Assembly (NCBI GenBank): GCA_043813895.1
Contig: JBDRKQ010000200.1
Location: 1 to 35,465, forward strand
Source: CAZTAR01 sp043813895
Lineage (GTDB): Bacteria > Planctomycetota > Phycisphaerae > UBA1845 > UTPLA1
Reading direction: 5' to 3'
DNA length: 35,465 bases
In this document: in pieces, positions 14,231 to 22,858 of the stretch
Layout of the letters: every line of letters starts with the position of its first letter
How positions within the stretch are numbered: the stretch's first letter is position 1
Notes under the pieces: model-generated
What the model was told of the DNA's origin: nothing
What the model saw: only the letters and a program-made list of their open reading frames with translations
Database searches by the model: none
Made by a program: the position numbers and the translations under genes

Positions 14231-15394
14231 CTAGAAGGCGTCGGCGCCGGTGAGTTGGGCACCGACGATCAGTTCATGGATCGTTTCCGTGCCTTCGTAG
14301 GTGATTACGCTTTCCAGATTGAGCATGTGTCGAATGGGGCTGCACTCGATGCTGATGCCGCCGGCGCCGAGGATATCGCGCGCGTCGCGGGCGACGTCGA
14401 GGGCCATGCGGCAGTTGTTCCACTTCGCGAGCGAGACTTGTGCGGCGTGCGCGGCGCCCTGGTCCTTGAGACGGCCGAGTTGAAGCGCGAGCAACTGCGC
14501 CGTGGTTATGCGGCGGCACATCTCCGCCAATCTGCGCTGAATGGTTTGTGTGTGCGACAGCGGTCTCTTGAAGAGCACGCGGATCTTGCTGAACTCGAGG
14601 GCTTCCTTGAAGCAGGCGACGGCCGCACCAATGACACCCCAGGCGATGCCGTATCTCGCCTGGTTCAGGCAGCTCAACGGACAACGGAGCCCGACGCCTT
14701 TTGGCAGGGCGTTTTCGTCCGGCACACGGACGTCGTCGAAGAATAGTTCAGAAGTCACCGATGCGCGAAGCGAGAACTTTCGCAGGATATCGCGCGTGGT
14801 ATATCCAGGCGTTCCCTTCTCGACGAGAAACCCGCGGACGCCGTCATCGGTCTTGGCCCATACGACGGCCACATCGGCGAGGGTTCCGTTGGTGATCCAC
14901 ATCTTCGCGCCGCTGAGGACCCAATCGCCGCCTTTGCGCACGGCGCGCGTCTTCATGGCGCCGGGGTCCGAGCCGCCGTCCGGCTCGGTGAGGCCGTAGC
15001 AACCGATTTTTTCACCACGGGCCATAGGAGGCAGCCAGCGTTCTTTTTGTTCGTCGCTGCCATAGGTGAGGATGGGGTACATGCAGAGGCTTCCCTGTAC
15101 GGAGACGAAGCTCCGCAGGCCACTATCGCCGCGCTCGAGTTCCTGACAGATAAGCCCGTAGCAGACTTCGTTGAGGCCCGCGCAGCCGTAGCCTTCGTAG
15201 TTGCAGCCCAGGACGCCGAGGGCGGCCATTTCCGGCACAAGCTCGGCGGGGAATCTGTGATCTTCGAATGCCTGGGCGATGGTCGGCAGAACGCGTTCGT
15301 CGACGAATCTGGCGACGGTATCGCGAATCTGGCGCTCTTCGTCGGAGAGCATGGCGTCGATGTTCAGGAAGTCTGTTTCGCTGGGTGTTTTCAT
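14231..15394 (-). CDS. gcdH: Acyl-CoA dehydrogenase, glutaryl-CoA dehydrogenase type
   Basis: The 387-residue flavoenzyme aligns throughout with glutaryl-CoA dehydrogenases. Diagnostic phrases are DSGLRSFVSVQGSLCMYPI (the Arg that contacts the glutaryl carboxylate), GCYGLTEPDGGSDPGAMKT, KFSLRASVTSELFF, NQARYGIAWGVIGA and LQLGRLKDQ. The catalytic Glu is about residue 367, in TYEGTETIHELIVG. This subfamily oxidises and decarboxylates glutaryl-CoA to crotonyl-CoA in lysine/tryptophan or aromatic degradation, passing electrons to ETF. The start is the ATG at 15394, just before the acyl-CoA dehydrogenase fold; an upstream extension is low-complexity. No pathway partners adjoin it, so substrate is inferred only from sequence. 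Confidence 0.9.
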   Translation of the reverse strand: MKTPSETDFLNIDAMLSDEERQIRDTVARFVDERVLPTIAQAFEDHRFPAELVPEMAALGVLGCNYEGYGCAGLNEVCYGLICQELERGDSGLRSFVSVQGSLCMYPILTYGSDEQKERWLPPMARGEKIGCYGLTEPDGGSDPGAMKTRAVRKGGDWVLSGAKMWITNGTLADVAVVWAKTDDGVRGFLVEKGTPGYTTRDILRKFSLRASVTSELFFDDVRVPDENALPKGVGLRCPLSCLNQARYGIAWGVIGAAVACFKEALEFSKIRVLFKRPLSHTQTIQRRLAEMCRRITTAQLLALQLGRLKDQGAAHAAQVSLAKWNNCRMALDVARDARDILGAGGISIECSPIRHMLNLESVITYEGTETIHELIVGAQLTGADAF

Positions 15395-15460
15395 TTTATT
15401 GTTCACCGGTGTTTTCGGGGGCATTATAGGCGAGGCGGGGCGGGTTGGCGGCATAGCGGG

Positions 15461-15477
15461 CCGCCAAACGGCAAGCC
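15461..15477 (-). repeat. Dispersed repeat half-unit
   Basis: On the minus strand this reads GGCTTGCCGTTTGGCGG, matching 7071-7088 and the first half of the composite repeats at 9254 and 14063. It lies between the cyclase stop and the dehydrogenase start. Confidence 0.55.
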
Positions 15478-15528
15478 TTGTTCTGGCGGTATATCAGGGC
15501 CGCAAAACCGCTGGCGTTGCTCTTGTGT

Positions 15529-18500
15529 TCACTTCTCTTTTAGTTCGAGTGCGCCGGCCCAGTCGTCCGGCGGGGGGAATGTCTTGAATTCCTGACACGC
15601 GTCGATGTATCGACTGGCGCCAGGGTCGTCCACTCTCCTGGCGAGCATCCGCGTGAAATGGACGATGCAGTCGTCCCATTGTCGCCGCTTGTAGAGTTCC
15701 ACGCCTGCCTCGAAGCGCTCGATGTACGCCCTCTGCTCGTCGTTCAGCTCGCCCTTTCGGCAAACCACTTCGTATGCGGGAACGGTCTTCGCTTTGCCCT
15801 TGACCTGAAGCTCGGCGAGGTAGCGGAACTCGTAATGGTCGGCGACGGCGTCGTGTGTGGAGCCGGAGATCATGATTCGCGTACCGAAGACCTTGTTGGC
15901 GGGTTCGAGGCGCGCGGCCAGGTTTACGACGTCTCCGATGACTGTATAGTCGGCCTTCAATTCGGAGCCCAGGTCGCCGTTCTTGCAGGTTCCGCTCGCG
16001 AGCCCGACGCGCATCTCGAGCCGCTCGAATATCCCGCCCGCCGGGTGGCTTGCTTGCGCACGTTTGAGTTTCTCCAGTTCATCGAAGGCGATCAGGGCGG
16101 CTTCGCAGGCGACGTGCGGATGGTCCGTCACGGGATCAACGGAGGCGTTGAAGAAGGCCATGATTCCATCGCCCATGAACTTGTTGATGAGGCCGCGGGT
16201 GGACCAGATCGCCCGACTCATGGCTTCGAGGTAGGTATTGAGGACGTACTGGACGACCTCCGCATCGACCTGCTCCGTGATGGTCGTAAAGCCTTTGAGG
16301 TCGCTGAAGAAACAGGTGACGTCGCGGGTCTGGACGGACTTGAAGGCCTGGGCGGCCTCCGGGCTCTCGGCGATCTTGGCGGCAATGGCGGGCGACGTGT
16401 ACTGCCCCAACTGCTTGGCGAAGAATCTCCGTTCTCGTTCCGCTGTGAGCTGGCGAAAGAGCGTGACGACGGCCCACACGATTGCCATCGTGACGAGCGT
16501 GCCGGCGAGGGCGATCCAGCGATCGAAGTTCAAGAAGAAGACGTAGGCGTTCAGTAGGGTGTAGGTGAGTATCACGATCAGGGCCGTGAGGAGTGCGAAC
16601 TTCGGCCCGCGGACCGCTGTGACGAAGCTCACAAGCGTGCCGAGGGCGATGCACAAGAGCAAGTCTACCCACCGATTCCGCGGGGAAATAAATCGTCCCT
16701 GCAAGAACGCATTGAGCACTTGGGCGTGACACATCACGCCGGGCGTTCTTGGATCGATCGGGCTGACGACGATATCCCCCGCAGCCGTCGCGGCAAAGCC
16801 TAGGAATACGTGCTTGCCCTCGAGCTCATCTGCGACCTCCGCTTCCAGCGTCTTGATCGCATGACGGAGGAACGCGTTGGCCGCGGCGTGACGGGCAATG
16901 TCGGTATCGATGACTTCTTTCGCCCAACGGTAGCGTTTCGCCTCCTCCCGCAGTGCGGCATCCGTGGCGAACTCCTCGGGGGAGATTTCGCCCAACTCTT
17001 TACAGGCCAGCTCGACGGCGGAGATTGCGAGTTGTTGATCGCGCTGAATCTCCTCTAACAGCACGGCCGCTTCCTGTTCCAAGCGGCGGGCCTTCGCTTC
17101 GCCACCCGACACCTGTTGAAGACGAGCCAAGTGCGCCAGTCGTTGCAACTCGAGCTGCCTGTTGACCTTCGTACGATACTGGTTGTCCGCCTGCACGACG
17201 GCGTGCGCGGCTGCGTCTTCCTCGGAGCCGGCCAGTGTGATCTCGCCTTTGGTGAGGGCGACCACGTCGGCGAGCATGTAGTTGATCGCGGTCTCGTTGG
17301 TTTCGATCTCGCGCCGCCTGTCGACGATGGACCACACTTTAGCGGCGGACACGTGATGGAAGTCTTGACCGGCCCGCCAGTGTTTCGCGGTGTTCGTCCA
17401 TGGGATGATCAGCTTGCCTTCGCTGTCGAGCGGGACGCGACACGGTTCGCCGCCGCCGGCGGCGGGGATGGCGAGGGTGTTATCGTCGGAGACAGTGATG
17501 CCTTGCGGGTCGAGGCCGAGCATGTCACAGGCAACCGCCAAGCCCAGGTGCAACACCGCCCGGCCTTCGTAGTTAACGACGATGGGCACGCGGCGAACAG
17601 CACCATCGATATCGGGGCTGAAGTTCACGACCGCGATTCGATGGGCGGAATTCGCGAGGAAGAAATGGGGGGGAACGGCGCCGATCGCACGGTGAAATCG
17701 TGCCAGCGCGTCTGCACCAACGGAATATGTGGAGTGTCGGAGGGCTGCAAGTCCCAGGTTGTGGCGATACGCGGACAGGACGTCGGCCCGATCCGCGTTG
17801 TACTTGTCTTTAGCGTCGTGAAGAACCGCAGCCAGCACGGCGTCTCTTTCAGGCGTCGCATCGCCGACATGGAAGCAAGCGGCAACCAGTTCGCGCGCGA
17901 CATCGGCCTTGACGCCCGCGAGTACGGCGGACACCTCGGTCAGACCGCAATTCAACCGCGCAGCCAGCTCCGTATCACTCAGGGTGAAGTCGTCGAGCAG
18001 GCTGTGTCGTAGGCGCAAAAGGAGCAGTTCTCGGCGGATTTGAGCCCGATCTTCACGGGTGTCGCGCAGCTCGAAGGCATCGATGACATCGTTCGGCGTG
18101 TTGTTTTGATCCGGTTTCCACCATGCGCGGAGCCGTCGCTCGAACGGGTCCGGCACGCCGGGCGGCAAGATGTTGAACTGGGAAGCAAGGTACACGTTGC
18201 CGGCGGAGCGGATGGCGGCGGCAAGCTCGAGATCACCGAAGACGTCGTTCTCTTCCGAAAGCTCGCCGACGATTTGCACGTCCGGCTCGACATCGGAAAA
18301 GGGACCATAGCGGGGGTGATCTATGAACGGTTCCTCGTATTCGCTGAGCAAGAGATCGACAACGATGGACTTGGCCCCGAACTCATCCAGCGTGCGGATA
18401 ATCTCGGCGAGTTGGCTTCTTCGCCAGGGCCACCGGCCGACTTCATCTAACGCGCCGTCGTCAATATCGACGTGGACGATCGGTGCGTCGGGTTTGAGGT

Positions 18501-18642
18501 TGTTACACAGCCTGACGCGTTGATCGAAGAGCGACAGCTCGATTTGCCGCCCTGCATCAAAGATGAAGAACGCCGTCGCGCACACGACCGTGACGGCGAG
18601 ACCGGTCAACACGCCATTGAGTTTCGGTCGATTGCGAATCAT
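15529..18642 (-). CDS. Membrane adenylate cyclase with greatly enlarged CHASE2 sensor
   Basis: A 1037-residue class III cyclase. An N-terminal membrane helix (about 9-30) leads into an extracytoplasmic CHASE2 domain (about 35-655). It contains two extra helical blocks, about 165-325 and 445-608, the second strongly coiled-coil. The sensor closes with GKHVFLGFAATAAGDIVV and LNAFLQGRFI. Three membrane helices (about 660-730) connect to the cyclase domain. Metal ligands are Asp781 (FFSDLKGFT) and Asp825 (MGDGIMAFF). Lys821 and Thr900 indicate ATP rather than GTP, and Asn907 and Arg911 (VNLAARLE) complete the site. A TPR-like tail follows. The start at 18642 was chosen by position relative to the membrane helix; a GTG at 18690 is possible. 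The product cAMP and the signal sensed are inferred. Confidence 0.92.
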   Translation of the reverse strand: MIRNRPKLNGVLTGLAVTVVCATAFFIFDAGRQIELSLFDQRVRLCNNLKPDAPIVHVDIDDGALDEVGRWPWRRSQLAEIIRTLDEFGAKSIVVDLLLSEYEEPFIDHPRYGPFSDVEPDVQIVGELSEENDVFGDLELAAAIRSAGNVYLASQFNILPPGVPDPFERRLRAWWKPDQNNTPNDVIDAFELRDTREDRAQIRRELLLLRLRHSLLDDFTLSDTELAARLNCGLTEVSAVLAGVKADVARELVAACFHVGDATPERDAVLAAVLHDAKDKYNADRADVLSAYRHNLGLAALRHSTYSVGADALARFHRAIGAVPPHFFLANSAHRIAVVNFSPDIDGAVRRVPIVVNYEGRAVLHLGLAVACDMLGLDPQGITVSDDNTLAIPAAGGGEPCRVPLDSEGKLIIPWTNTAKHWRAGQDFHHVSAAKVWSIVDRRREIETNETAINYMLADVVALTKGEITLAGSEEDAAAHAVVQADNQYRTKVNRQLELQRLAHLARLQQVSGGEAKARRLEQEAAVLLEEIQRDQQLAISAVELACKELGEISPEEFATDAALREEAKRYRWAKEVIDTDIARHAAANAFLRHAIKTLEAEVADELEGKHVFLGFAATAAGDIVVSPIDPRTPGVMCHAQVLNAFLQGRFISPRNRWVDLLLCIALGTLVSFVTAVRGPKFALLTALIVILTYTLLNAYVFFLNFDRWIALAGTLVTMAIVWAVVTLFRQLTAERERRFFAKQLGQYTSPAIAAKIAESPEAAQAFKSVQTRDVTCFFSDLKGFTTITEQVDAEVVQYVLNTYLEAMSRAIWSTRGLINKFMGDGIMAFFNASVDPVTDHPHVACEAALIAFDELEKLKRAQASHPAGGIFERLEMRVGLASGTCKNGDLGSELKADYTVIGDVVNLAARLEPANKVFGTRIMISGSTHDAVADHYEFRYLAELQVKGKAKTVPAYEVVCRKGELNDEQRAYIERFEAGVELYKRRQWDDCIVHFTRMLARRVDDPGASRYIDACQEFKTFPPPDDWAGALELKEK

Positions 18643-18756
18643 CGCGATTGCTTCGGTCGAAGACGCGTCCTTGCCGATGCAGCACTCCACAGGGACGGAC
18701 GGCCTTGTCCAGTTTCTTTGTTCCTATCTTGGGTCGGACCGACCCGGCCGGCTTTG

Positions 18757-19470
18757 TCACGGCTTGCCCGGGCTTGCCGTTCCCCGGTACGCGGGCGGAA
18801 GACAAGACGGGGCGATATCCTCCGCCCGGCCCAGGCCGAGGCGTGTGCGAAGGTCCGCCAGTTTCGCGACTTCCTCCGGCGGCAGATCCTGAACGCCGCC
18901 CAACTGGTGCGCCGTCAACATGACCTGCGCCGCATGTTCAAGTTTCTCCAGTTTGTACATGGCATCCGTCACGCTCTTACCCACGGTCAACGAACCGTGC
19001 CGGTCGAGCACCAATACGTCGAATTGTTTGATCAGGTCGCGGATCACGCCGGCGCCTTCGTCCGTGGACGGCGTCGCGTAGGCGGTGACGGGGACTCGAC
19101 CGAACGCAATGATGACTTCCGGCAACGCGCACGGCGACATGGGCACGCCCGCCACGGTAAACGCAACGGTCAGCGGCGGATGGGCGTGTACGATGGCGGT
19201 CACGTCCGGCCGCTGTGTATACGCCGTGGCGTGCATCCAATGCTCGCTGGAAGGTATTCCCCGGCCGGACATCACGCGGCCCGTGAAATCGATCAAGACG
19301 AGATCTCCGGGCTCCATCATGCCAAGGCAGGACCCGCTGGGCGATATCAGGATCAGCCCGCCGCCTGCCAGCGCGGAGATGTTTCCGTCAGTTCCACCCA
19401 CCAGCCCGCGCTGATGGATCCGTCGGCCGACGTCACAGATCTCCTGCCGCAGTGTCCAATCGCTTGCCAT
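18757..19470 (-). CDS. Class II aldolase/adducin-family protein (fuculose-phosphate aldolase-like)
   Basis: The 237-residue protein has the zinc-dependent aldolase layout: phosphate loop GGTDGNIS (about 25-32) and SPSG (43-46), catalytic Glu76 in SSEHWMHA, and zinc ligands His95 and His97 in VHAHPP and His158 in DRHGS. These correspond to Glu73, His92, His94 and His155 of E. coli FucA. Members cleave sugar-phosphate C-C bonds or dehydrate methylthioribulose phosphate; the exact substrate is not clear. The start is the ATG at 19470, with AGGA about 7 bases upstream. It lies 89 bp downstream of the SpoIID-like gene on the same strand and may share its transcript. Confidence 0.88.
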   Translation of the reverse strand: MASDWTLRQEICDVGRRIHQRGLVGGTDGNISALAGGGLILISPSGSCLGMMEPGDLVLIDFTGRVMSGRGIPSSEHWMHATAYTQRPDVTAIVHAHPPLTVAFTVAGVPMSPCALPEVIIAFGRVPVTAYATPSTDEGAGVIRDLIKQFDVLVLDRHGSLTVGKSVTDAMYKLEKLEHAAQVMLTAHQLGGVQDLPPEEVAKLADLRTRLGLGRAEDIAPSCLPPAYRGTASPGKP

Positions 19471-19559
19471 CTTTGTCCTACGAATCTCGCCGGTTTTTGT
19501 GCAGGATGCCGGCTGCGCCTTGGAGTATAACCCAAAGCGTCTTGCCCCGTGAAATGACG

Positions 19560-20969
19560 CTAATAGGCCGTCTTGATCTTGGCGCCTGGGTAGTACGTGG
19601 CGAGGATGCGTTCGTGATTCCAGCCGCGCCGGGCCTTTGCTTCCATGCCGTGCTGGCACAACCCTACGCCGTGTCCATAGCCCTTGCCGTTTTTGAATAC
19701 GAAATCGTCACCGTCGATCTCAAGATCGAAGCAGGTGGATTTGATCGTTCGGCCACCCACGGCCAGTCGGAAGTCTTCGGCGACCAGCGTGCCGATGCTG
19801 CCGTCGGCGCCGACGAGCTCGACGTGCGTGATCCGACCATCGGCGCCGCGATCTTTCGGTTTGATTGCCTCGATGGTCCCCAGGCGGCGCAGGCTCGGAT
19901 AGCGGGCAAGAACGCGTTTGGTCACTTCAGCCCTGGAAACGCTGACGGGGCCCCACCGATAGTGGGGCGCGAGGTAGCAGTCCCGACAGAGGACATTTCC
20001 GCAAAGGGGAGGCACCCCGGGTTCATTCGGTCTGAATTGACTGACCCTCTGCGTCACTCCACCGCAAGTCGAAGAATAGTACGTGCAGAACAGCCTATCC
20101 ACACCTCCGTCATCCCAGACACACACCTGTCCGCCGGTTTCCTTGACGGCATCAACCGCGATCCTGTCTTCGCCGCTAACACCGATATACATCTGGCTGC
20201 TTTCGTTGTTGAGGACGTCCCAGATCCTGTTGGACGGTGTGCGTTGCATGTTGTAGAGGACATATGTGCGCGCGGCGATCGCCTGCGTCATAAAAGCTTC
20301 GCGATGAAAGTAGCGGTGCAGTTCGCCTCGCAATACGCCGCACAAGTACGACTCGATGTCCACCTGGTTGACGAAGATCAGTTGGTTTTCGCGACGCTGA
20401 ATCCGCAATTCGCCGCGGTATGTTTTGCCGTTCAGGATAATCGATGCGTCGTATTCGGGTGTCAGCAGGACATCCGAACCCGGCAGATGTTCACCTCTGA
20501 AATCAATCCCGCCGGCAGCATGACTGCACCGGACGGCTGCGCGTCGCACCGCAGTGTGGCGGTCGACCAGCACGGAGCCCGTGACGGCATCCGTGATTCT
20601 GAAGCAAGTCGTCACCGACAGGATGTCGGCTTCACGTTTTCCTTCCGTGCTCAGGCGCACTCGTACGAGTCGGTCGACGGAGGGAGGGGTCAGTATCGGC
20701 TTTGCCGGCGCGGGCTGCCATGGACCCGTCTCCGTGAGGTGCAAACATCCGATTAGCAGGAGCGTGAGGAAGCCGAATGCCATCGCCAGCTTGGGCATGG
20801 GGCCGGCGCGACCGAGCCAAACTCGCATCCGATGCCAGAGACCTCGCGGAGAGGTCGACGGGGTGCTCTCGTACTTTCGCGGCGCGGCATCGGCGTGTGT
20901 GTTCGGCAACAACGCGTTTGCTCCTTCGCCGCGCGGGGTGAGCAGCAGCGCGAGAATCGAGAGCCTCAC
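19560..20969 (-). CDS. SpoIID/LytB-domain protein, putative peptidoglycan lytic transglycosylase
   Basis: The product has 469 residues from a GTG. A membrane segment at about 59-77 ends in LLLIGC, which reads as a lipobox if translation began at codon 48 (20828) or 58 (20798). The SpoIID domain includes DIESYLCGVLRGELHRYFHR with a likely catalytic Glu, EAFMTQAIAARTYVLYNM, the Cys-containing YYSSTCGGVTQ, and the C-terminal GHGVGLCQHGMEAKARRG. The family cleaves glycan strands and in sporulators acts during engulfment; in a non-sporulating bacterium a wall-remodelling role is inferred. The GTG overlaps the stop codon of the upstream TPR-alpha-CTD gene (GTGA), indicating translational coupling, with AGGG about 7 bases before it. 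Confidence 0.85.
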   Translation of the reverse strand: MRLSILALLLTPRGEGANALLPNTHADAAPRKYESTPSTSPRGLWHRMRVWLGRAGPMPKLAMAFGFLTLLLIGCLHLTETGPWQPAPAKPILTPPSVDRLVRVRLSTEGKREADILSVTTCFRITDAVTGSVLVDRHTAVRRAAVRCSHAAGGIDFRGEHLPGSDVLLTPEYDASIILNGKTYRGELRIQRRENQLIFVNQVDIESYLCGVLRGELHRYFHREAFMTQAIAARTYVLYNMQRTPSNRIWDVLNNESSQMYIGVSGEDRIAVDAVKETGGQVCVWDDGGVDRLFCTYYSSTCGGVTQRVSQFRPNEPGVPPLCGNVLCRDCYLAPHYRWGPVSVSRAEVTKRVLARYPSLRRLGTIEAIKPKDRGADGRITHVELVGADGSIGTLVAEDFRLAVGGRTIKSTCFDLEIDGDDFVFKNGKGYGHGVGLCQHGMEAKARRGWNHERILATYYPGAKIKTAY

Positions 20970-22285
20970 TCGGAACCCTTGAGTGAAAGGCCCAAGTCAG
21001 CGAGACAACTCTTGATTTCACTCAGCGACGTCTGCCCGAAATTCCTCGATCCGAGTAACTCGGCTTCTGTCTTCGCGGTGATCTCGCCAATCGTGTTGAT
21101 TCTTAACCGCTGGAGGCACTTTCTGGAGCGAACGGAGAGCTTGAGCATCGAGGCGGGCTTGCTCAACACCTCCAAATCACCTTGGCTGGGAACGGGAGCC
21201 TGGCCGAGTGGAGAAGCCGCGTCGTCCTCGTCGCTGTATTGCCCGAGGGAGAGCCCCTTCTGCGTCAGCATCACTTTGATCTCTTTGAGGGAAGTCTCGC
21301 CGAAGTTCTTGTACGACAAGAGTTCCACTTCCGTCGTCTTGAGGAGATCGCCCAGCGTGAGGATGTTCATCTTCTTGAGGCAATTACGGCTGCGAACGGA
21401 CAACTCGAAATCGGTCACGGGAATATCCAGCACCGCGTTTCGTGTCTCTTCTTCCTTAATCTGCTGCTCGTCGATGAACATCTCGCACGCTGCGAGAACG
21501 TCCTTGAGATAAAGCCGCGCCCTCCTATTGTTCGGGTTGACCTTCAACACGCGACGCAAACACTGTGCCGCCTTTTCGTACTCGCATCGGTCCTCGTGAT
21601 TGACGGCAAGGTTGATCAAGGCATCGGCATACACGACGGGCAGCTCGGAACAGATCAAGTAGAGGTCCATGGCCCGCTCATCTGACCCATGCAAGTCCAG
21701 CAGATAGGCCAGATGGAACATCCCCCACGGATGATCCTCGTCGAAGTCGAGCGCTTTCTCGTAATGCTCGATAGCCTGCTCGACGTCGCCGTCCTCCTGG
21801 GAGATTCGTCCTCGAACGTAGTGCCAGTCGGCTTGTTCCTTACCCTCGGATGCCGTTTGCTCGATGATCTCGCGGGCTCTGTCCGGTTGCCCGGCCAGGA
21901 GGAGGCATTCCGCTTCGTGGCATCGGCAGACGATACCGTTCCATCCTTCGCGCCTGGCATTCTCGAACTCGGCGAGCGCGTCGGTATACCGCCTCATCTG
22001 CCGGTAAGCCATGCCGAGATAGTAGCTCCTCTGGGCGCAGGGCGGCGCTTTCTCGAGCCACGCAGCCGCTTCGGATGCATTGTCCAAGAGCAGGTGGCTC
22101 ATACCCAGTTTCATGTTACGCCCGGCCGCGTCCCCGCCGTCATCCCCGGCGATGCCGGCCATCAGTTCTTTCAGACGATTGATGGATTCGGTATTGGAGA
22201 AGGCAAGTTGCTTCAGGGCGTCGTATGCACCGTCGTCGAACGTTTCCTGCTGGAAAATGGTCGCAAGATCCAATGTCGTTTCCAT
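20966..22285 (-). CDS. TPR protein carrying two RNA polymerase alpha-CTD-like domains
   Basis: 439 residues. The N-terminal two thirds are a TPR solenoid of about six units (for example SYYLGMAYRQMRRYTDALAE and QAIEHYEKALDFDEDHPWG). Two tandem domains resembling the RNA polymerase alpha C-terminal domain follow, at about 292-348 and 380-436. In the first, LSVRSRNCLKK and YKNFGETSLKEIK keep equivalents of E. coli alpha Arg265, Asn268, Cys269, Lys271, Asn294, Gly296, Ser299 and Glu302, the DNA minor-groove contacts. The second keeps Arg265 but has Lys at position 268. This is not rpoA: the alpha N-terminal assembly domain is absent. A role in DNA binding or transcription control through UP-like elements is inferred. 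The start is the ATG at 22285; a promoter is visible upstream, and the next gene overlaps. Confidence 0.88.
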   Translation of the reverse strand: METTLDLATIFQQETFDDGAYDALKQLAFSNTESINRLKELMAGIAGDDGGDAAGRNMKLGMSHLLLDNASEAAAWLEKAPPCAQRSYYLGMAYRQMRRYTDALAEFENARREGWNGIVCRCHEAECLLLAGQPDRAREIIEQTASEGKEQADWHYVRGRISQEDGDVEQAIEHYEKALDFDEDHPWGMFHLAYLLDLHGSDERAMDLYLICSELPVVYADALINLAVNHEDRCEYEKAAQCLRRVLKVNPNNRRARLYLKDVLAACEMFIDEQQIKEEETRNAVLDIPVTDFELSVRSRNCLKKMNILTLGDLLKTTEVELLSYKNFGETSLKEIKVMLTQKGLSLGQYSDEDDAASPLGQAPVPSQGDLEVLSKPASMLKLSVRSRKCLQRLRINTIGEITAKTEAELLGSRNFGQTSLSEIKSCLADLGLSLKGSE

Positions 22286-22420
22286 AGCTGGCGGTGTTTC
22301 TCCAAGCTTGACAATGGCGGAAGCTAAAAGGTGTTGCCCTGGGCCGGCGACGCGCAATGGACAACAACGTTTGTACGAGGTCGCTTATATACCCCTGATT
22401 GGAATCTATCCGAACCCCGT

Positions 22421-22448
22421 AGTATACGCATAAGTGATCGGCAGGCAA
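22421..22448 (-). promoter_or_regulatory. Sigma-70-type promoter for the TPR-alpha-CTD gene
   Basis: On the minus strand, TTGCCT (22448-22443) and TATACT (22426-22421) are separated by 16 bases. It would give a leader of about 130 bases before the ATG at 22285 and would drive the coupled SpoIID-like gene as well. This is prediction only. Confidence 0.5.
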
Positions 22449-22765
22449 GTGCGGCATTCTGCCTGTAGCACCGGCGGGTCCATGACAGTTTCCGGGAGGA
22501 CGGGAGCCGCCCTCGTGATGGAACGGTTTTCACCCATATACCGGGGCTCGCTTGGCGAGCGATCACCGCTTCGCCACGGGGGGGCGTGGCTCTGATCAGA
22601 GACTTGGTGTTCATTGCTGGCTGCGGGAGGCCAACGCTCCATTTTCCAGGCTCCGGAGCGACCCGGGTGCCCGGCAAAATCCTCCTGATGCGACAGAATT
22701 CACAGTTGTCTTCGGGGTGAGCCCCGGTTAACATATCCGCGCCTGTGACATGCGTTAAAATCTCA

Positions 22766-22790
22766 TAACTACTTTTCATAAAAGTAGTTA
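22766..22790. promoter_or_regulatory. Perfect AT-rich palindrome upstream of dnaA, probable operator
   Basis: Arms TAACTACTTTT (22766-22776) and AAAAGTAGTTA (22780-22790) are exactly inverted around CAT. The element ends 68 bp before the dnaA ATG. In a GC-rich region, an 11-bp perfect AT-rich inverted repeat is unlikely by chance. It is not a DnaA box. It could be a repressor site on the dnaA promoter, or an element that unwinds easily. Confidence 0.6.
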
Positions 22791-22858
22791 CGTGACTTAT
22801 TCGGGACGGAGCCTGATTCTGGAAGGCGACCGCCCTTTTTTGTGCCCGAGAACACAAC

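Larger units (their letters stand above)
22286..22858. other. Divergent intergenic region between the TPR-alpha-CTD gene and dnaA
   Basis: These 573 bases separate two divergent genes and mark the switch from minus-strand to plus-strand coding. They contain a minus-strand promoter candidate (22421-22448) and a perfect 25-bp palindrome just before dnaA. No convincing gene is present; minus-strand open frames here continue antisense to dnaA and have poor composition. I found no consensus DnaA box in this interval. Confidence 0.5.

Noticed and set aside
14804..14833. TTCTCG-ACG-AGAA inverted motif resembling the origin palindromes
   Set aside because: It lies inside the acyl-CoA dehydrogenase coding sequence with arms in the opposite order, so it is probably chance.
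19452..20756. Long plus-strand frame (434 codons) opposite the SpoIID-like gene
   Set aside because: Antisense shadow; the minus strand carries recognisable SpoIID motifs.
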